A stretch of DNA of 64,000 nt, from the NCBI GenBank assembly GCA_016786745.1, contig JAEUVS010000032.1:1-64000 (forward strand), written 5' to 3'. The notes beneath the pieces are model-generated. The model was not told the DNA's origin. It searched no databases and was given only the letters and a program-made list of their open reading frames with translations. How positions within the stretch are numbered: the first letter of the stretch is position 1; each line of letters opens with the position of its first letter. This stretch comes from Chitinophagaceae bacterium. GTDB taxonomy: Bacteria; Bacteroidota; Bacteroidia; Chitinophagales; Chitinophagaceae. Below are positions 27,471 through 36,386 of this stretch, piece by piece. The position numbers and the translations under genes are program-made.

Positions 27471-28175
27471 ATGTCGCAGGTTAAACATTCAGTGCTTTTG
27501 GTGGAGGATGAAGAGAACTTACATGATGCTCTGAAATTAAACCTCGAACTCGAAGGCTACGAAATAACATCAGCATTCGATGGCCACGAAGCGTTGAAAA
27601 AAGTGCAGGAAGAATATTTCGATTTAATAATTATGGATGTGATGCTGCCAGGTATCGACGGCATTAACGTAACCGAAAGCATCCGCCTGCAGAATAATGA
27701 AGTTCCCATTCTCATTTTAAGTGCGAAAAACACAAGCGCCGACCGCGTTGCGGGATTAAAAAAAGGCGCCGACGACTACCTCACCAAGCCTTTCAATCTC
27801 GAAGAATTGTTGCTGCGCGTGCACAAACTGATCGAGAAAAATAAAAAAATGCAGGATAAAGATTCTGTGGGAGATACTTACAGCTTTGGAAAGAATACGG
27901 TAGACTTCAAGGCGCAGGAGGTGGTTACCCGCAAAGGCGAACGTCTGCAGATAAGCAAGAAAGAAGCTATGCTGCTCAAGTTGCTGATAGAAAACAAAAA
28001 TGAAGTGGTGCCACGTGAAAAAATTCTTCAGTCGGTGTGGGGTTATAACGTTTATCCGACCACGCGCACAATCGATAATTTCATACTCAGTTTCAGGAAA
28101 TATTTCGAGGAAGACACAAGAAATCCGCAGTTCTTTCATTCAGTGAGAGGAGTCGGATATAAGTACACAGAATAA
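27471..28175 (+). CDS. OmpR-family response regulator
   Basis: A 234-residue two-domain regulator. The receiver domain (about 6-120) has acidic residues E12-D13 and the phospho-acceptor D56 in IIMDVMLPG. The C-terminal winged helix (about 135-232) contains RTIDNFILSFRKYFEED and ends with the HSVRGVGYKY signature. Its partner is the kinase immediately upstream. Target genes are not evident. Confidence 0.95.
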   Translation: MSQVKHSVLLVEDEENLHDALKLNLELEGYEITSAFDGHEALKKVQEEYFDLIIMDVMLPGIDGINVTESIRLQNNEVPILILSAKNTSADRVAGLKKGADDYLTKPFNLEELLLRVHKLIEKNKKMQDKDSVGDTYSFGKNTVDFKAQEVVTRKGERLQISKKEAMLLKLLIENKNEVVPREKILQSVWGYNVYPTTRTIDNFILSFRKYFEEDTRNPQFFHSVRGVGYKYTE

Positions 28176-28183
28176 TGGCCGCC

Positions 28184-28212
28184 CGTCATCCCGGGCAGCG
28201 AAGGATCTGCAG
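28184..28212. repeat. intergenic REP-like element, copy 1
   Basis: The core CGTCATCCCGGGCAGCGAAG, followed by GATCTGCAG, lies between the response regulator stop and the BatD stop. It matches the second copy at 42684-42714 in its ends (CGTCATCCCG and GGATCTGC). Confidence 0.65.
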
Positions 28213-28217
28213 ACAAG

Positions 28218-29294
28218 CTATTTCTTCCGGGTCAGTATAAAAATAATTACACCGAGTATTACTACGACAATAATTCCGAAGTAGTATAAATGAAGCGGTC
28301 GCTCTTCCTTATTTTTAAAAATCATCTGCCCTGACTCATCCGCCTTATGCCCCGCGGTTTGAGATACGGTGTACTTCAGTTCTCCAGATTCAGCAGTTTT
28401 ATATTTTTTTGAAACAGGATCAAAGAAAGAAAACCTAACCGGTGGAATAGAAAACGATCCTGAATCGCGATGAACAATCGTGAACTGAAATGTTTTCATA
28501 CCCGACAAGGGAAATGAATACTTATTCACCTGCTCATCAACCGTTGGCCCCGATATTTCCGCTTCCGGCGACCAGCTGATGTGGGGCTCCGTTACAAGTG
28601 GAAAATTTCCCGTGCCGCTGATGACAAGTTTCACGATCGCCGGCTGACGCGCCACTACGATCGTGTCGTCCATTTGTATCCCTACATTGAAATCGCCGAC
28701 TGCTCCTGAAAAATCGTCTGGCTGTTCCTCAACAGGTAAAGCGCTCACTTTGATCTGAACCGGGGGCGTCGTGAACGTAAGTTGCCTGTCTAACAAACCA
28801 TCATCTCTCCTGCGACGGAAAAAATTTCGAAGCCCGGATCTCCCGTCGTCGTCTCTAAGGTGAATCACACTTTCAACCTCAGCGGGTTCAATTGTAAAAG
28901 TTCCTGGCTGGATAGGAAACAGTTGCACTTTCCTTATCAGGTGCACATTATAATTCTCACCCCTGTATTTTTCTACCCGCGCCTCGTTGCTGTATGCGTC
29001 TACCATTTCTATCACGCTAAATCCGCTGAGAGAGGGACGTTTCAGCACCTGCGAATTCGCATCGAGGCGCGAATATGCCTTAAATACCGCCATCAGCGGT
29101 TCGCCAACGTAACAATCAGTTTTTGTAACATCCGCGCGCAGAAAAAAATTCTTCTTAATCTTCTCCTCGATATTCTCACCTGGTAATAATTCGGATTTAT
29201 TCTCGACGATATCCTGAGCGACAGCATTGAAACAACACAGAACAAAAAGCGTCACCACTGCCCAGAATCTAATATTGCTTTTCTCTTTCCTCAT
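28218..29294 (-). CDS. BatD-family protein, short form
   Basis: Start taken at the ATG overlapping the SDR stop (ATGA), giving 358 residues; an in-frame upstream extension lies inside the SDR gene. A signal peptide ends near FNAVAQ. Beta-rich repeats follow, including FFLRADVTKTDCYVGEPLMA, the entry motif of the BatD oxygen-tolerance family, and one C-terminal membrane segment before TRKK. Usual BatD proteins are around 550-600 residues, so at least one Ig-like module is missing. No batA, batB, batC or batE gene is nearby. Confidence 0.78.
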   Translation of the reverse strand: MRKEKSNIRFWAVVTLFVLCCFNAVAQDIVENKSELLPGENIEEKIKKNFFLRADVTKTDCYVGEPLMAVFKAYSRLDANSQVLKRPSLSGFSVIEMVDAYSNEARVEKYRGENYNVHLIRKVQLFPIQPGTFTIEPAEVESVIHLRDDDGRSGLRNFFRRRRDDGLLDRQLTFTTPPVQIKVSALPVEEQPDDFSGAVGDFNVGIQMDDTIVVARQPAIVKLVISGTGNFPLVTEPHISWSPEAEISGPTVDEQVNKYSFPLSGMKTFQFTIVHRDSGSFSIPPVRFSFFDPVSKKYKTAESGELKYTVSQTAGHKADESGQMIFKNKEERPLHLYYFGIIVVVILGVIIFILTRKK

Positions 29295-29989
29295 ATATCC
29301 CCCAGTTGCGGTCTTATCACTATTTCCTCCACACATGCCTGGGGTGAAAGGGTTGCGGCCGTGTAAATCAGTTCCGCAATATCTTTTACTGCTATAAAAC
29401 GGCTTTCGGGCAAGCCACTCGACGACCAGGAATCTGTGTACACAGCTCCCGGCATTACAGATGTTACTTTAATGCCGTATTCTTTCAGTTCGTCGCGGAG
29501 ATTTACGGTGAGCCCGTTCAATGCAAATTTTGTAATACTGTACGAGCCACCGGCCTCATAAGCCTTTAAGGATGCGATGGACGACATGTTGAAAATATGT
29601 CCGCTTCGTTTCTGCATCATCGGTGGCAGAAGATATTTTGTGAGATAATATGCGCTGTACACATTTGTTTCCATCAAAAACTCAATAGACCCATCTTCTT
29701 CCTCGTGAACGCGCCCGGGCACAAAACTCCCCGCATTATTTATCAAAACGTCTACCGATGAAACTTCGTTCAGCACCCACGCAGCAAGCGCTTTCAATTC
29801 TTTTTTATTTGAAACGTCGAAAGCTTTGTAAAAAACTTTCGCGCCGTACTTTTCGGAAATCTCTTTAGCCGTTGATGCAAGTTCGGTTTCGTTACGCGCG
29901 CAGATAAAAATCGTGTAACCATTCGCGGCAAACTTTTCTGCGACAGCTTTTCCAATCCCTTTCGATCCGCCGGTAATTAAAATGTTCAT
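29291..29989 (-). CDS. short-chain dehydrogenase/reductase
   Basis: A 232-residue classical SDR. The cofactor motif TGGSKGIG is at 6-13, NNAG at 84-87, and the catalytic residues S136/S137, Y150 and K154 (YSITK). An Arg after the second strand (CARNE) suggests NADP preference. Substrate unknown. It overlaps the BatD gene by 4 bases and is divergent from the YjjG gene with a 37-base gap. Confidence 0.92.
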   Translation of the reverse strand: MNILITGGSKGIGKAVAEKFAANGYTIFICARNETELASTAKEISEKYGAKVFYKAFDVSNKKELKALAAWVLNEVSSVDVLINNAGSFVPGRVHEEEDGSIEFLMETNVYSAYYLTKYLLPPMMQKRSGHIFNMSSIASLKAYEAGGSYSITKFALNGLTVNLRDELKEYGIKVTSVMPGAVYTDSWSSSGLPESRFIAVKDIAELIYTAATLSPQACVEEIVIRPQLGDI

Positions 29990-30014
29990 AACATGAAGGG
30001 CGCCTAATATAGGC

Positions 30015-30022
30015 TATTTTTG
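30015..30022 (+). promoter_or_regulatory. -7 box directly before yjjG
   Basis: TATTTTTG matches TAnnTTTG exactly, ending four bases before the ATG. If used, the transcript would start at or next to the start codon. Confidence 0.45.
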
Positions 30023-30026
30023 CTGA

Positions 30027-30722
30027 ATGAAATACCGTCACCTTTTCTTCGATCTCGATCATACCCTGTGGGATTTCAATGAAAACGCGCGTATCACACT
30101 TTCGGAGCTGCACCTCGAGCTCGAACTCGAAAAAGCCGGTGTTTCCAATTTCGAACAATTCCTGAAAGTTTACCTCTCACACAATGAACAGCTGTGGGAA
30201 AAATACAGGAGCGGTATGATGAAAGCGGAAGAGCTGCGCTGGCGAAGGATGTGGAACACGCTTTCTGATTTTGGTGTGTATGATGAAACGCTTGCAAGAC
30301 GGTTAGGTAACAGGTTTCTTGAACTCCTTCCTACACGTAAAGCCCTTTTTCCTGGCACTGTTGAAACATTGCAATATCTGAAAGATAAGGGCTACCAGCT
30401 GCATCTTATTACAAACGGCTTCGAAGAAACGCAGCACTGCAAGTTGCGCAACTGTGGTATTTCAGGATTTTTTGCAGAAGTGATTACTTCGGAAGGAAGT
30501 AACAGCATGAAGCCGAAGAAAGAAATTTTTGACTACGCACTGAATAAGGCGAAAGCGCTGCATCATCAAAGCATCATGATCGGTGATAGTATAGAAGTGG
30601 ATATTAAAGGCGCGATCAATGCCGGTATCGACCAGGTTTATGTGAATCACATAGGTGAGTTGTGTAATATCCGGCCCACCTATACGGTTACTTCGCTGAA
30701 AGAATTAAAAGAAATTTTTTAA
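30027..30722 (+). CDS. yjjG: YjjG family noncanonical pyrimidine nucleotidase (HAD)
   Basis: A 231-residue haloacid-dehalogenase phosphatase. The nucleophile motif DLDHT uses D9 and D11; the second motif is ITNG (near 132), and the third GDSIEVDIKGA (near 189) follows the conserved Lys in KPKKEIF. YjjG relatives clean up non-standard pyrimidine nucleotides. The cap sequence (WDFNENARITLSELH) is the YjjG type, so this subfamily is likely though the exact substrate is inferred. Confidence 0.9.
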   Translation: MKYRHLFFDLDHTLWDFNENARITLSELHLELELEKAGVSNFEQFLKVYLSHNEQLWEKYRSGMMKAEELRWRRMWNTLSDFGVYDETLARRLGNRFLELLPTRKALFPGTVETLQYLKDKGYQLHLITNGFEETQHCKLRNCGISGFFAEVITSEGSNSMKPKKEIFDYALNKAKALHHQSIMIGDSIEVDIKGAINAGIDQVYVNHIGELCNIRPTYTVTSLKELKEIF

Positions 30723-30728
30723 GGATCT

Positions 30729-31385
30729 TTATATCCGCGCGAGCACAGTAATTCCACCAGTCACCACCTGGTTCAACTTAACCTCCACCTTACTGCCCAG
30801 CGGCAACAACACATCAACCCGGCTACCAAACTTTATGAAGCCCATCTCAGCGGCCTGCTCAGCCTTCTGTCCCACTTTTAAATAATTAATAATCCTCCTC
30901 GCAACAGCGCCGGCAATCTGCTTCACAAGCACCTCACCCTTACTATTCATAATCACTACGGAATGCCGCTCGTTTTCTGTTGAAGATTTGGGATGCCACG
31001 CCACGAGATACTTCCCTTTGTGATACCTGCTGTACACCACCTCACCACTTACCGGGTTCCGGTTCTGATGCACATTGGCAGGACTCATAAATATCGAAAT
31101 CTGCAAACGCTTATCCTTAAAATACTCCTCATCATACGCCTCTTCAATAACCACCACTTTTCCATCCGCAGGCGCAACAATGCATTCTTCGTTTATTACG
31201 AATGTTCTTGAGGGCACCCGAAAAAATGAAATAATAAAAATCCAGACAATAATCGTCAGCAGAAATATAAACCAGCTCAGCCACGGATAATTATAACTCA
31301 GGAAATAAAACGATGCAAGGTTTACTGCACCAAACAAAATAGCAGTGACTACAATCGTTTTTATGCCTTCTCTATGGATCGTCAT
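30729..31385 (-). CDS. psd: phosphatidylserine decarboxylase (short form)
   Basis: Start set at the ATG giving MTIHREGIKT (218 residues), matching the conserved start of the short family. Two membrane segments occupy about residues 9-52. The conserved APADGKVV and FMSPANVHQNR motifs follow. The self-cleavage site that generates the pyruvoyl cofactor is FGS in GFIKFGSRVDV near the C-terminus. It makes phosphatidylethanolamine and is encoded next to cdsA, one step earlier in the pathway. Confidence 0.94.
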   Translation of the reverse strand: MTIHREGIKTIVVTAILFGAVNLASFYFLSYNYPWLSWFIFLLTIIVWIFIISFFRVPSRTFVINEECIVAPADGKVVVIEEAYDEEYFKDKRLQISIFMSPANVHQNRNPVSGEVVYSRYHKGKYLVAWHPKSSTENERHSVVIMNSKGEVLVKQIAGAVARRIINYLKVGQKAEQAAEMGFIKFGSRVDVLLPLGSKVEVKLNQVVTGGITVLARI

Positions 31386-31429
31386 GCAGGGGTATTGGTT
31401 AAAGTCCAAAAATAATCAACCTTCAACGT

Positions 31430-32308
31430 TTATCTTAAAAAAACCTCCACGTATAACCATACGAAAGGCGTCGCTACGAGCAACGAATCGAACCGGTCCA
31501 GGAACCCTCCGTGACCGGGCATTATGGTACCGCTATCTTTAACACCCGCTTTCCTTTTTATCCAGCTTTCGAGAATATCACCGAACGTTCCGGCTATAGA
31601 TGCAATCAGCGAAATGGCCAGCCAGTGTACAAAATAAAAATCGCGGAATGCGGGGATATAGCCCAGGCTTATGGTTACTACCGTCACAGAAAGAATAATG
31701 CCGCCAATGGTGCCCTCCCAGGTTTTTTTGGGAGAGATGGATGTCAACGGCGTTTTCCCTATCAGCGACCCTACGATATAGGCCATCGTGTCGTTGATCC
31801 ACATGCACGCAATGATAACAACAGGCATGAGCGGGGTCGACATATACGGCAACGATGGAAAAATGAGCAGGTCGATCATTAACCCACAGCTGAGCGAAAT
31901 GTAAATGAGGCCCGCTAAAGAATAAGCAATGTTTTTAAGAGAGATGGTATGCGAGAATAATAATTCAGCTATAGGGAGAAGAAATGCAAAAAGCAACGCC
32001 AGCCACCATCCGACAGGATGAAGATAAAAGTCGCCAAAATGAAAATCGTTGTTTGTAAAATACAGCATGATGCACCATCCAGTGATCATCACTCCATACT
32101 TATGAAAGTCTGAAACAGATTTATAATCGCTGTCGATTGCGGATACCAGCTTCTGAAACTCGATCCAGCATCCGAAATGAATAATAGAAAACAAAATAAA
32201 GAACGTCCAGTGATTGATCAGCAATCCCGTTAGCATTACTACTACAAAAACCGCTGCTGTGAGCGATCTGGTTCTGAAAGTAACTGCGTTCAGCGCCATG
32301 AATATCAA
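31430..32308 (-). CDS. cdsA: phosphatidate cytidylyltransferase (CDP-diglyceride synthase)
   Basis: A 292-residue polytopic membrane enzyme (about eight segments) making CDP-diacylglycerol from CTP and phosphatidate. The signature block is SWIKRKAGVKDSG then PGHGGFLDRFDS near the C-terminus, and SPKKTWEGTIGG lies before it. A start at the next ATG (32299) is equally possible. It abuts the CPBP gene upstream and precedes psd, forming a phospholipid operon; the phosphatidylserine synthase gene is not present. Confidence 0.95.
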   Translation of the reverse strand: MIFMALNAVTFRTRSLTAAVFVVVMLTGLLINHWTFFILFSIIHFGCWIEFQKLVSAIDSDYKSVSDFHKYGVMITGWCIMLYFTNNDFHFGDFYLHPVGWWLALLFAFLLPIAELLFSHTISLKNIAYSLAGLIYISLSCGLMIDLLIFPSLPYMSTPLMPVVIIACMWINDTMAYIVGSLIGKTPLTSISPKKTWEGTIGGIILSVTVVTISLGYIPAFRDFYFVHWLAISLIASIAGTFGDILESWIKRKAGVKDSGTIMPGHGGFLDRFDSLLVATPFVWLYVEVFLR

Positions 32309-33232
32309 TTATACAAGAAATTCATTGTTGCGTTTATTTTCTTCGGATTCATAAACATTCCTGTAGCTGGTGGTAGACATAGTTTTGAACGTCCATATAA
32401 TTCCGATTGTGATCAAAACACTTAAAATAGCCATGTAGAGGGGAACAGGCGGATTTTTCTCGATATACTCCGGCGCATACGATACCGCAATAACCTGCGC
32501 GCCATTGGCAACAAAGTGAGCAAGAATACTTAACCACAAACTGCCGCTATACCAGTATATCGCTCCTAAAAATATTCCGAGCGCCAACCTTGGCAGGAAA
32601 CCCTGGAACTGCAGGTGTAACGCCGAAAACAAAATTGAAGTAAGGATAATGCCGCGCCACGGACTTTTTGTAATATGTATAACCACCCGTTGCAAAGCGC
32701 CCCTGAAACACACTTCTTCACAAATAGCAGGTAAAAATGCGATGATCAGCACATTCACAAACACATCAAAGAAACTACCCTTTTTCAGGAACTGCTGCAT
32801 CTGTTTAGCCGCTTCCCTTTCCATGTCGCCCATCCACTGAGGTAGCGGTATCAGCTGATTAATTTCTCCCAGCCAGAAAACGAACGGAAATGCCAGGATG
32901 ATACCCACCACTGATAACGCATACATCAATTTTACAGGAGCCGGCCGTATGCCGAGAAACGAAAGCGGTTGCCGGTTCGATACAATCCGTGCAAATATTA
33001 TGGCCGGCAACAGGAAAATAACAATAGACGAAATCGCCTGGATAAGCTTTAGTCCCGACACCACCTTGGGGTTGCTCCAATCGAACCCCTCGGGCGTGGA
33101 ACCATCTGCCAGGCCCATAGATAAGGCCATGATTGCCATTAACACATATCCTAAAAAAAACGCCAAACCAAACAATCCGAGGAAAATGCCTAATTGCGAC
33201 CAGGGAGAATTAACGCGAGAATGACCAGCCAT
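32309..33232 (-). CDS. CPBP family intramembrane metalloprotease
   Basis: A 307-residue membrane protein with about eight hydrophobic segments. The CPBP (Abi) motifs are EExxxR as EEVCFR (172-177), a His in SALHLQF and a final His in ILAHFVANG. These residues form the glutamate/His active site of Rce1-type proteases. It is the first gene of the CPBP-cdsA-psd operon; whether it acts on lipids' partner proteins is unknown. Confidence 0.9.
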   Translation of the reverse strand: MAGHSRVNSPWSQLGIFLGLFGLAFFLGYVLMAIMALSMGLADGSTPEGFDWSNPKVVSGLKLIQAISSIVIFLLPAIIFARIVSNRQPLSFLGIRPAPVKLMYALSVVGIILAFPFVFWLGEINQLIPLPQWMGDMEREAAKQMQQFLKKGSFFDVFVNVLIIAFLPAICEEVCFRGALQRVVIHITKSPWRGIILTSILFSALHLQFQGFLPRLALGIFLGAIYWYSGSLWLSILAHFVANGAQVIAVSYAPEYIEKNPPVPLYMAILSVLITIGIIWTFKTMSTTSYRNVYESEENKRNNEFLV

Positions 33233-33246
33233 ACAAGATATAAGTG

Positions 33247-33254
33247 TAAATTTG
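33247..33254 (+). promoter_or_regulatory. possible dusB -7 box
   Basis: TAAATTTG matches TAnnTTTG exactly, 67 bases before the dusB ATG. No TTTG at the -33 position. Confidence 0.4.
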
Positions 33255-33321
33255 CGGGATTTTTTTACAAGATACGTATTAGCAGCTAAGGCCTGGGCCT
33301 TGAACGTATTTTACATTGAAA

Positions 33322-34359
33322 ATGATTCAGATAGGCAACATACCGCTCCCCGATTTCCCACTTCTTCTCGCACCGATGGAAGATGTGAGCGATCCGCCAT
33401 TCAGGGCAGTCTGCAAGGATAATGGCGCCGACCTGATGTATACCGAATTTATTTCTTCGGAAGGATTGATCCGGGATGCCATTAAAAGCCGTAAAAAGCT
33501 CGACATTTTTGATTACGAACGTCCTGTCGGGATACAAATATTCGGGGGAGATGAAGACAGCCTGTCCCTCGCAGCAAAAATCGTGGATGTAACAAACCCC
33601 GATCTTCTCGATATCAATTTCGGATGCCCCGTAAAAAAGGTGGCCTGCAAAGGCGCCGGCGCAGGGGTATTGAAAGATTTGCCGCTAATGGTGCGGCTCA
33701 CTGAAGCGGTAGTGAAATCCACGAACCTGCCGGTTACAGTTAAAACAAGACTCGGCTGGGATTCAGATTCAAAAAATATCGAAGAAGTTGCGGAACGTTT
33801 GCAGGATGTGGGAATAAAAGCGCTCAGCATTCATGGACGTACAAGAATGCAGATGTACAAAGGGTCCGCAGATTGGACGCTTATCGGAAAAATCAAGGAC
33901 AACCCACGCATAAAGATTCCGGTCTTCGGCAATGGCGACATAGATTCTCCCGAAAAAGCACTAGAATACAAAAACAGGTATGGAGTAGATGGCATCATGA
34001 TCGGCAGAGCGGCCATCGGCTATCCATGGATTTTCGATGAGATAAAACATTTTTTCAAAACAGGAGAACACCTTCCTCCACCCACCATCGAACAACGAAT
34101 AGAAGTTTGCAGAAAACATCTGCGCCGTTCATATGAATGGAAAGGGCCTGTTGTAGGTATCCTCGAAATGCGCAGGCACTATGCCAATTACCTTAAAGGT
34201 CTCCCCAACATCAAAGACTACAGGAACCGCCTCGTGGTGATGAAGGAAATAGAAGAGATAGAAGAAGCGCTCAATGAAATTGCAGTGAAGTACGAGGGCT
34301 TCCATTTCCAGAAGTCGGTAATCGTGCTGGAAAATTATCATGAGAAGTGCGCGGTGTAA
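33322..34359 (+). CDS. dusB: tRNA-dihydrouridine synthase (DusB type)
   Basis: A 345-residue FMN enzyme that reduces uridine to dihydrouridine in tRNA. Start set at ATG (MIQIGN); an in-frame TTG two codons earlier is less likely. The TIM barrel opens with LLLAPMEDVSDPPFR. The catalytic Cys is C109 in NFGCPVKKVACKGAGAG, and the FMN-phosphate region is GNGDI then GIMIGRAAIG. Length fits DusB. Confidence 0.95.
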   Translation: MIQIGNIPLPDFPLLLAPMEDVSDPPFRAVCKDNGADLMYTEFISSEGLIRDAIKSRKKLDIFDYERPVGIQIFGGDEDSLSLAAKIVDVTNPDLLDINFGCPVKKVACKGAGAGVLKDLPLMVRLTEAVVKSTNLPVTVKTRLGWDSDSKNIEEVAERLQDVGIKALSIHGRTRMQMYKGSADWTLIGKIKDNPRIKIPVFGNGDIDSPEKALEYKNRYGVDGIMIGRAAIGYPWIFDEIKHFFKTGEHLPPPTIEQRIEVCRKHLRRSYEWKGPVVGILEMRRHYANYLKGLPNIKDYRNRLVVMKEIEEIEEALNEIAVKYEGFHFQKSVIVLENYHEKCAV

Positions 34360-34377
34360 TTCTATTTACCTTTATTG

Positions 34378-35268
34378 ATGATTTATTCTACCCTGGGTAC
34401 GTCCGACCTTAACGTGTCGCGCATTGGATATGGCTGCATGTCGCTGTCTACAAATGAAAAAGAAAGCATTTCCCTGCTTCATATGGCTCTCGATCTCGGA
34501 ATTAATTTCTGGGATACCGCCAACATTTACAACGATGGTGTAAACGAAACTATCATTGGCAAAGCATTAAAAGGAATACGCGACAAGGTAATTGTTGCAA
34601 CCAAAGCAGGAAATGTAAGAAGACCCGACGGCGGCCTCGACTGGAACCCATCTAAACAACATATTCTTACCTGCGCCGAAGAAAGTTTGAAACGCCTCGA
34701 TATTGATGTGATCGACCTTTATCAATTGCACGGCGGTACGATCCAGGATAACATCGACGAAACCATCGAAGCATTCGAGCAGTTGAAACGCGAAGGAAAA
34801 ATCCGCTACTATGGTATATCATCAATCCGGCCGAACGTAATCAGGGAATATATAAAACGATCGTCTATTGTGAGTGTGATGACTCAATACAGTCTCCTCG
34901 ACAGGAGACCTGAAGAAGAAACACTCGACCTGCTAAACAAAAATAAAATCGGCGTGCTTGTGCGCGGCGCAGTTGCACAGGGCCTGCTTATCAACAAACC
35001 CGCTAAAAAATATCTCGATCATTCCGAAAACGATGTTTCAAAAGCAGCTAAAGCAGTAAGTGATTTATCTGTGAATAGAACCGCAACGCAAACGTCAATC
35101 AACTATGTGCTGCAGCATCCCGCGGTAACCTGCGCCGTTGTGGGGATGCGCACCTCAGAGCAAATCCGCGACGCCGTTAAAACTATCCAGGCACCCCTGC
35201 TTTCGCCAAACGAGATAACATTTTTGCAGGATGCCACCACGGCGATACGCTATAAAGAACACAGGTAG
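34378..35268 (+). CDS. aldo/keto reductase
   Basis: A 296-residue NADPH-dependent oxidoreductase. The barrel opens with LGTSDLNVSRIGYGCMSL; the catalytic tetrad is Asp in FWDTANIYND with Tyr, Lys in VIVATKAG and His in YQLHGG. The C-terminal cofactor site contains VVGMRTSEQIRDAV. The start ATG is 18 bases after the dusB stop, so the two may share a transcript. Substrate unknown. Confidence 0.92.
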   Translation: MIYSTLGTSDLNVSRIGYGCMSLSTNEKESISLLHMALDLGINFWDTANIYNDGVNETIIGKALKGIRDKVIVATKAGNVRRPDGGLDWNPSKQHILTCAEESLKRLDIDVIDLYQLHGGTIQDNIDETIEAFEQLKREGKIRYYGISSIRPNVIREYIKRSSIVSVMTQYSLLDRRPEEETLDLLNKNKIGVLVRGAVAQGLLINKPAKKYLDHSENDVSKAAKAVSDLSVNRTATQTSINYVLQHPAVTCAVVGMRTSEQIRDAVKTIQAPLLSPNEITFLQDATTAIRYKEHR

Positions 35269-35299
35269 CCTCAAAAAACGCTTACTTTTAATAAGTAGT

Positions 35300-35731
35300 A
35301 TGACCGATGAACATTATATGAAACTCGCGCTCCGCGAGGCTCAGAAAGCATTCGAGGCAGAAGAAGTTCCTGTTGGCGCAATCATTGTACAGAACGACAA
35401 AATAATTGCGCGGGGTTATAACCAGGTTGAGCGACTCAGCGACCCCACCGCGCACGCGGAAATTCTTGCTCTTACATCGGCATTTAATTTTCTTGGCGCC
35501 AAATATCTCCCTGAAGCAACTATTTACATCACCGTTGAACCGTGCCTGATGTGCGCAGGTGCGCTTTACTGGAGCAAAATCTCCCGTGTTGTGTTTGGCG
35601 CGGCCGACGAAAAAAATGGCTATTCCGCAAAAGCGCACTGGCCCTTTCATCCTAAAACTGAACTTACAAAGGGCGTGCTCGCAGAGGAATGTGCCGCGCT
35701 GATGAAAGAATTTTTTAAAGCGAGAAGATGA
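35300..35731 (+). CDS. tadA: tRNA-specific adenosine deaminase / nucleoside deaminase
   Basis: A 143-residue zinc deaminase. Start at the ATG giving MTDEHYMKLA, since the longer frame overlaps the reductase gene. The zinc/catalytic motifs are H52-A-E54 and P81-C82-x-x-C85. Other features, such as GAIIV near 27 and a C-terminal FFKARR, fit TadA, which makes inosine at the wobble position of tRNA-Arg. A guanine deaminase of the same fold is a weaker alternative. Confidence 0.92.
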   Translation: MTDEHYMKLALREAQKAFEAEEVPVGAIIVQNDKIIARGYNQVERLSDPTAHAEILALTSAFNFLGAKYLPEATIYITVEPCLMCAGALYWSKISRVVFGAADEKNGYSAKAHWPFHPKTELTKGVLAEECAALMKEFFKARR

Positions 35732-35773
35732 GCCTAATTTTATAGGATCGTTTAATCTAAAATTCTACTAGTT

Positions 35774-36376
35774 ATGGCATTTACACTTCCAGCTCTGCCT
35801 TACGCACACGATGCACTTGAGCCACATATCGATACGACGACAATGCAGATCCATCATGGAAAACATCACCAGGCCTATGTTGATAATTTAAATAAAGCTA
35901 TCGCCGGAACGCCGAATGAAAATAAATCGCTCGAAGAACTCGTTGCAGCTGCAGGCAGCATTAGTCCTGCCGTGAGAAACAACGCGGGCGGTCATTGGAA
36001 CCACTCCTTCTTCTGGCAGATTCTTTCTCCAAATGCTGGCGGCACTCCAACCGGTAAGCTCGCCGAGGCAATCGCTTCAACATTCGGTTCGTTCGACGCT
36101 TTCAAAGAAAAATTCAACAACGCTGCGATGACACGCTTCGGATCAGGATGGGCATGGCTCACTTCAAACAACGGAAAGCTTGAAATTTCATCCACACCTA
36201 ACCAGGATAATCCGCTGATGGATGTTGCTGAAGTAAAAGGAACTCCATTGCTTGGAGTGGATGTATGGGAACATGCTTATTACCTGAAATATCAGAACCG
36301 CAGGGCAGAATATCTCGGCGTATTCTGGAATGTGGTGAATTGGAACAAAGTGAATGAAAGATTTGAGAAAAAGTAA
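35774..36376 (+). CDS. sod: superoxide dismutase (Fe/Mn)
   Basis: A 200-residue enzyme. Metal ligands are H27, H77, D163 and H167 (in [18 protein letters not shown] and DVWEHAYY). No signal peptide is present, so it is cytosolic. The residue pattern does not settle Fe versus Mn preference. It is 42 bases after tadA and 10 before a lipoprotein gene. Confidence 0.96.
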   Translation: MAFTLPALPYAHDALEPHIDTTTMQIHHGKHHQAYVDNLNKAIAGTPNENKSLEELVAAAGSISPAVRNNAGGHWNHSFFWQILSPNAGGTPTGKLAEAIASTFGSFDAFKEKFNNAAMTRFGSGWAWLTSNNGKLEISSTPNQDNPLMDVAEVKGTPLLGVDVWEHAYYLKYQNRRAEYLGVFWNVVNWNKVNERFEKK

Positions 36377-36386
36377 ATAATCTCCA

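Noticed and set aside
28218..29294. Full bat (oxygen tolerance) operon
   Set aside because: Only one BatD-like gene is present; neighbours are an SDR and a two-component system.
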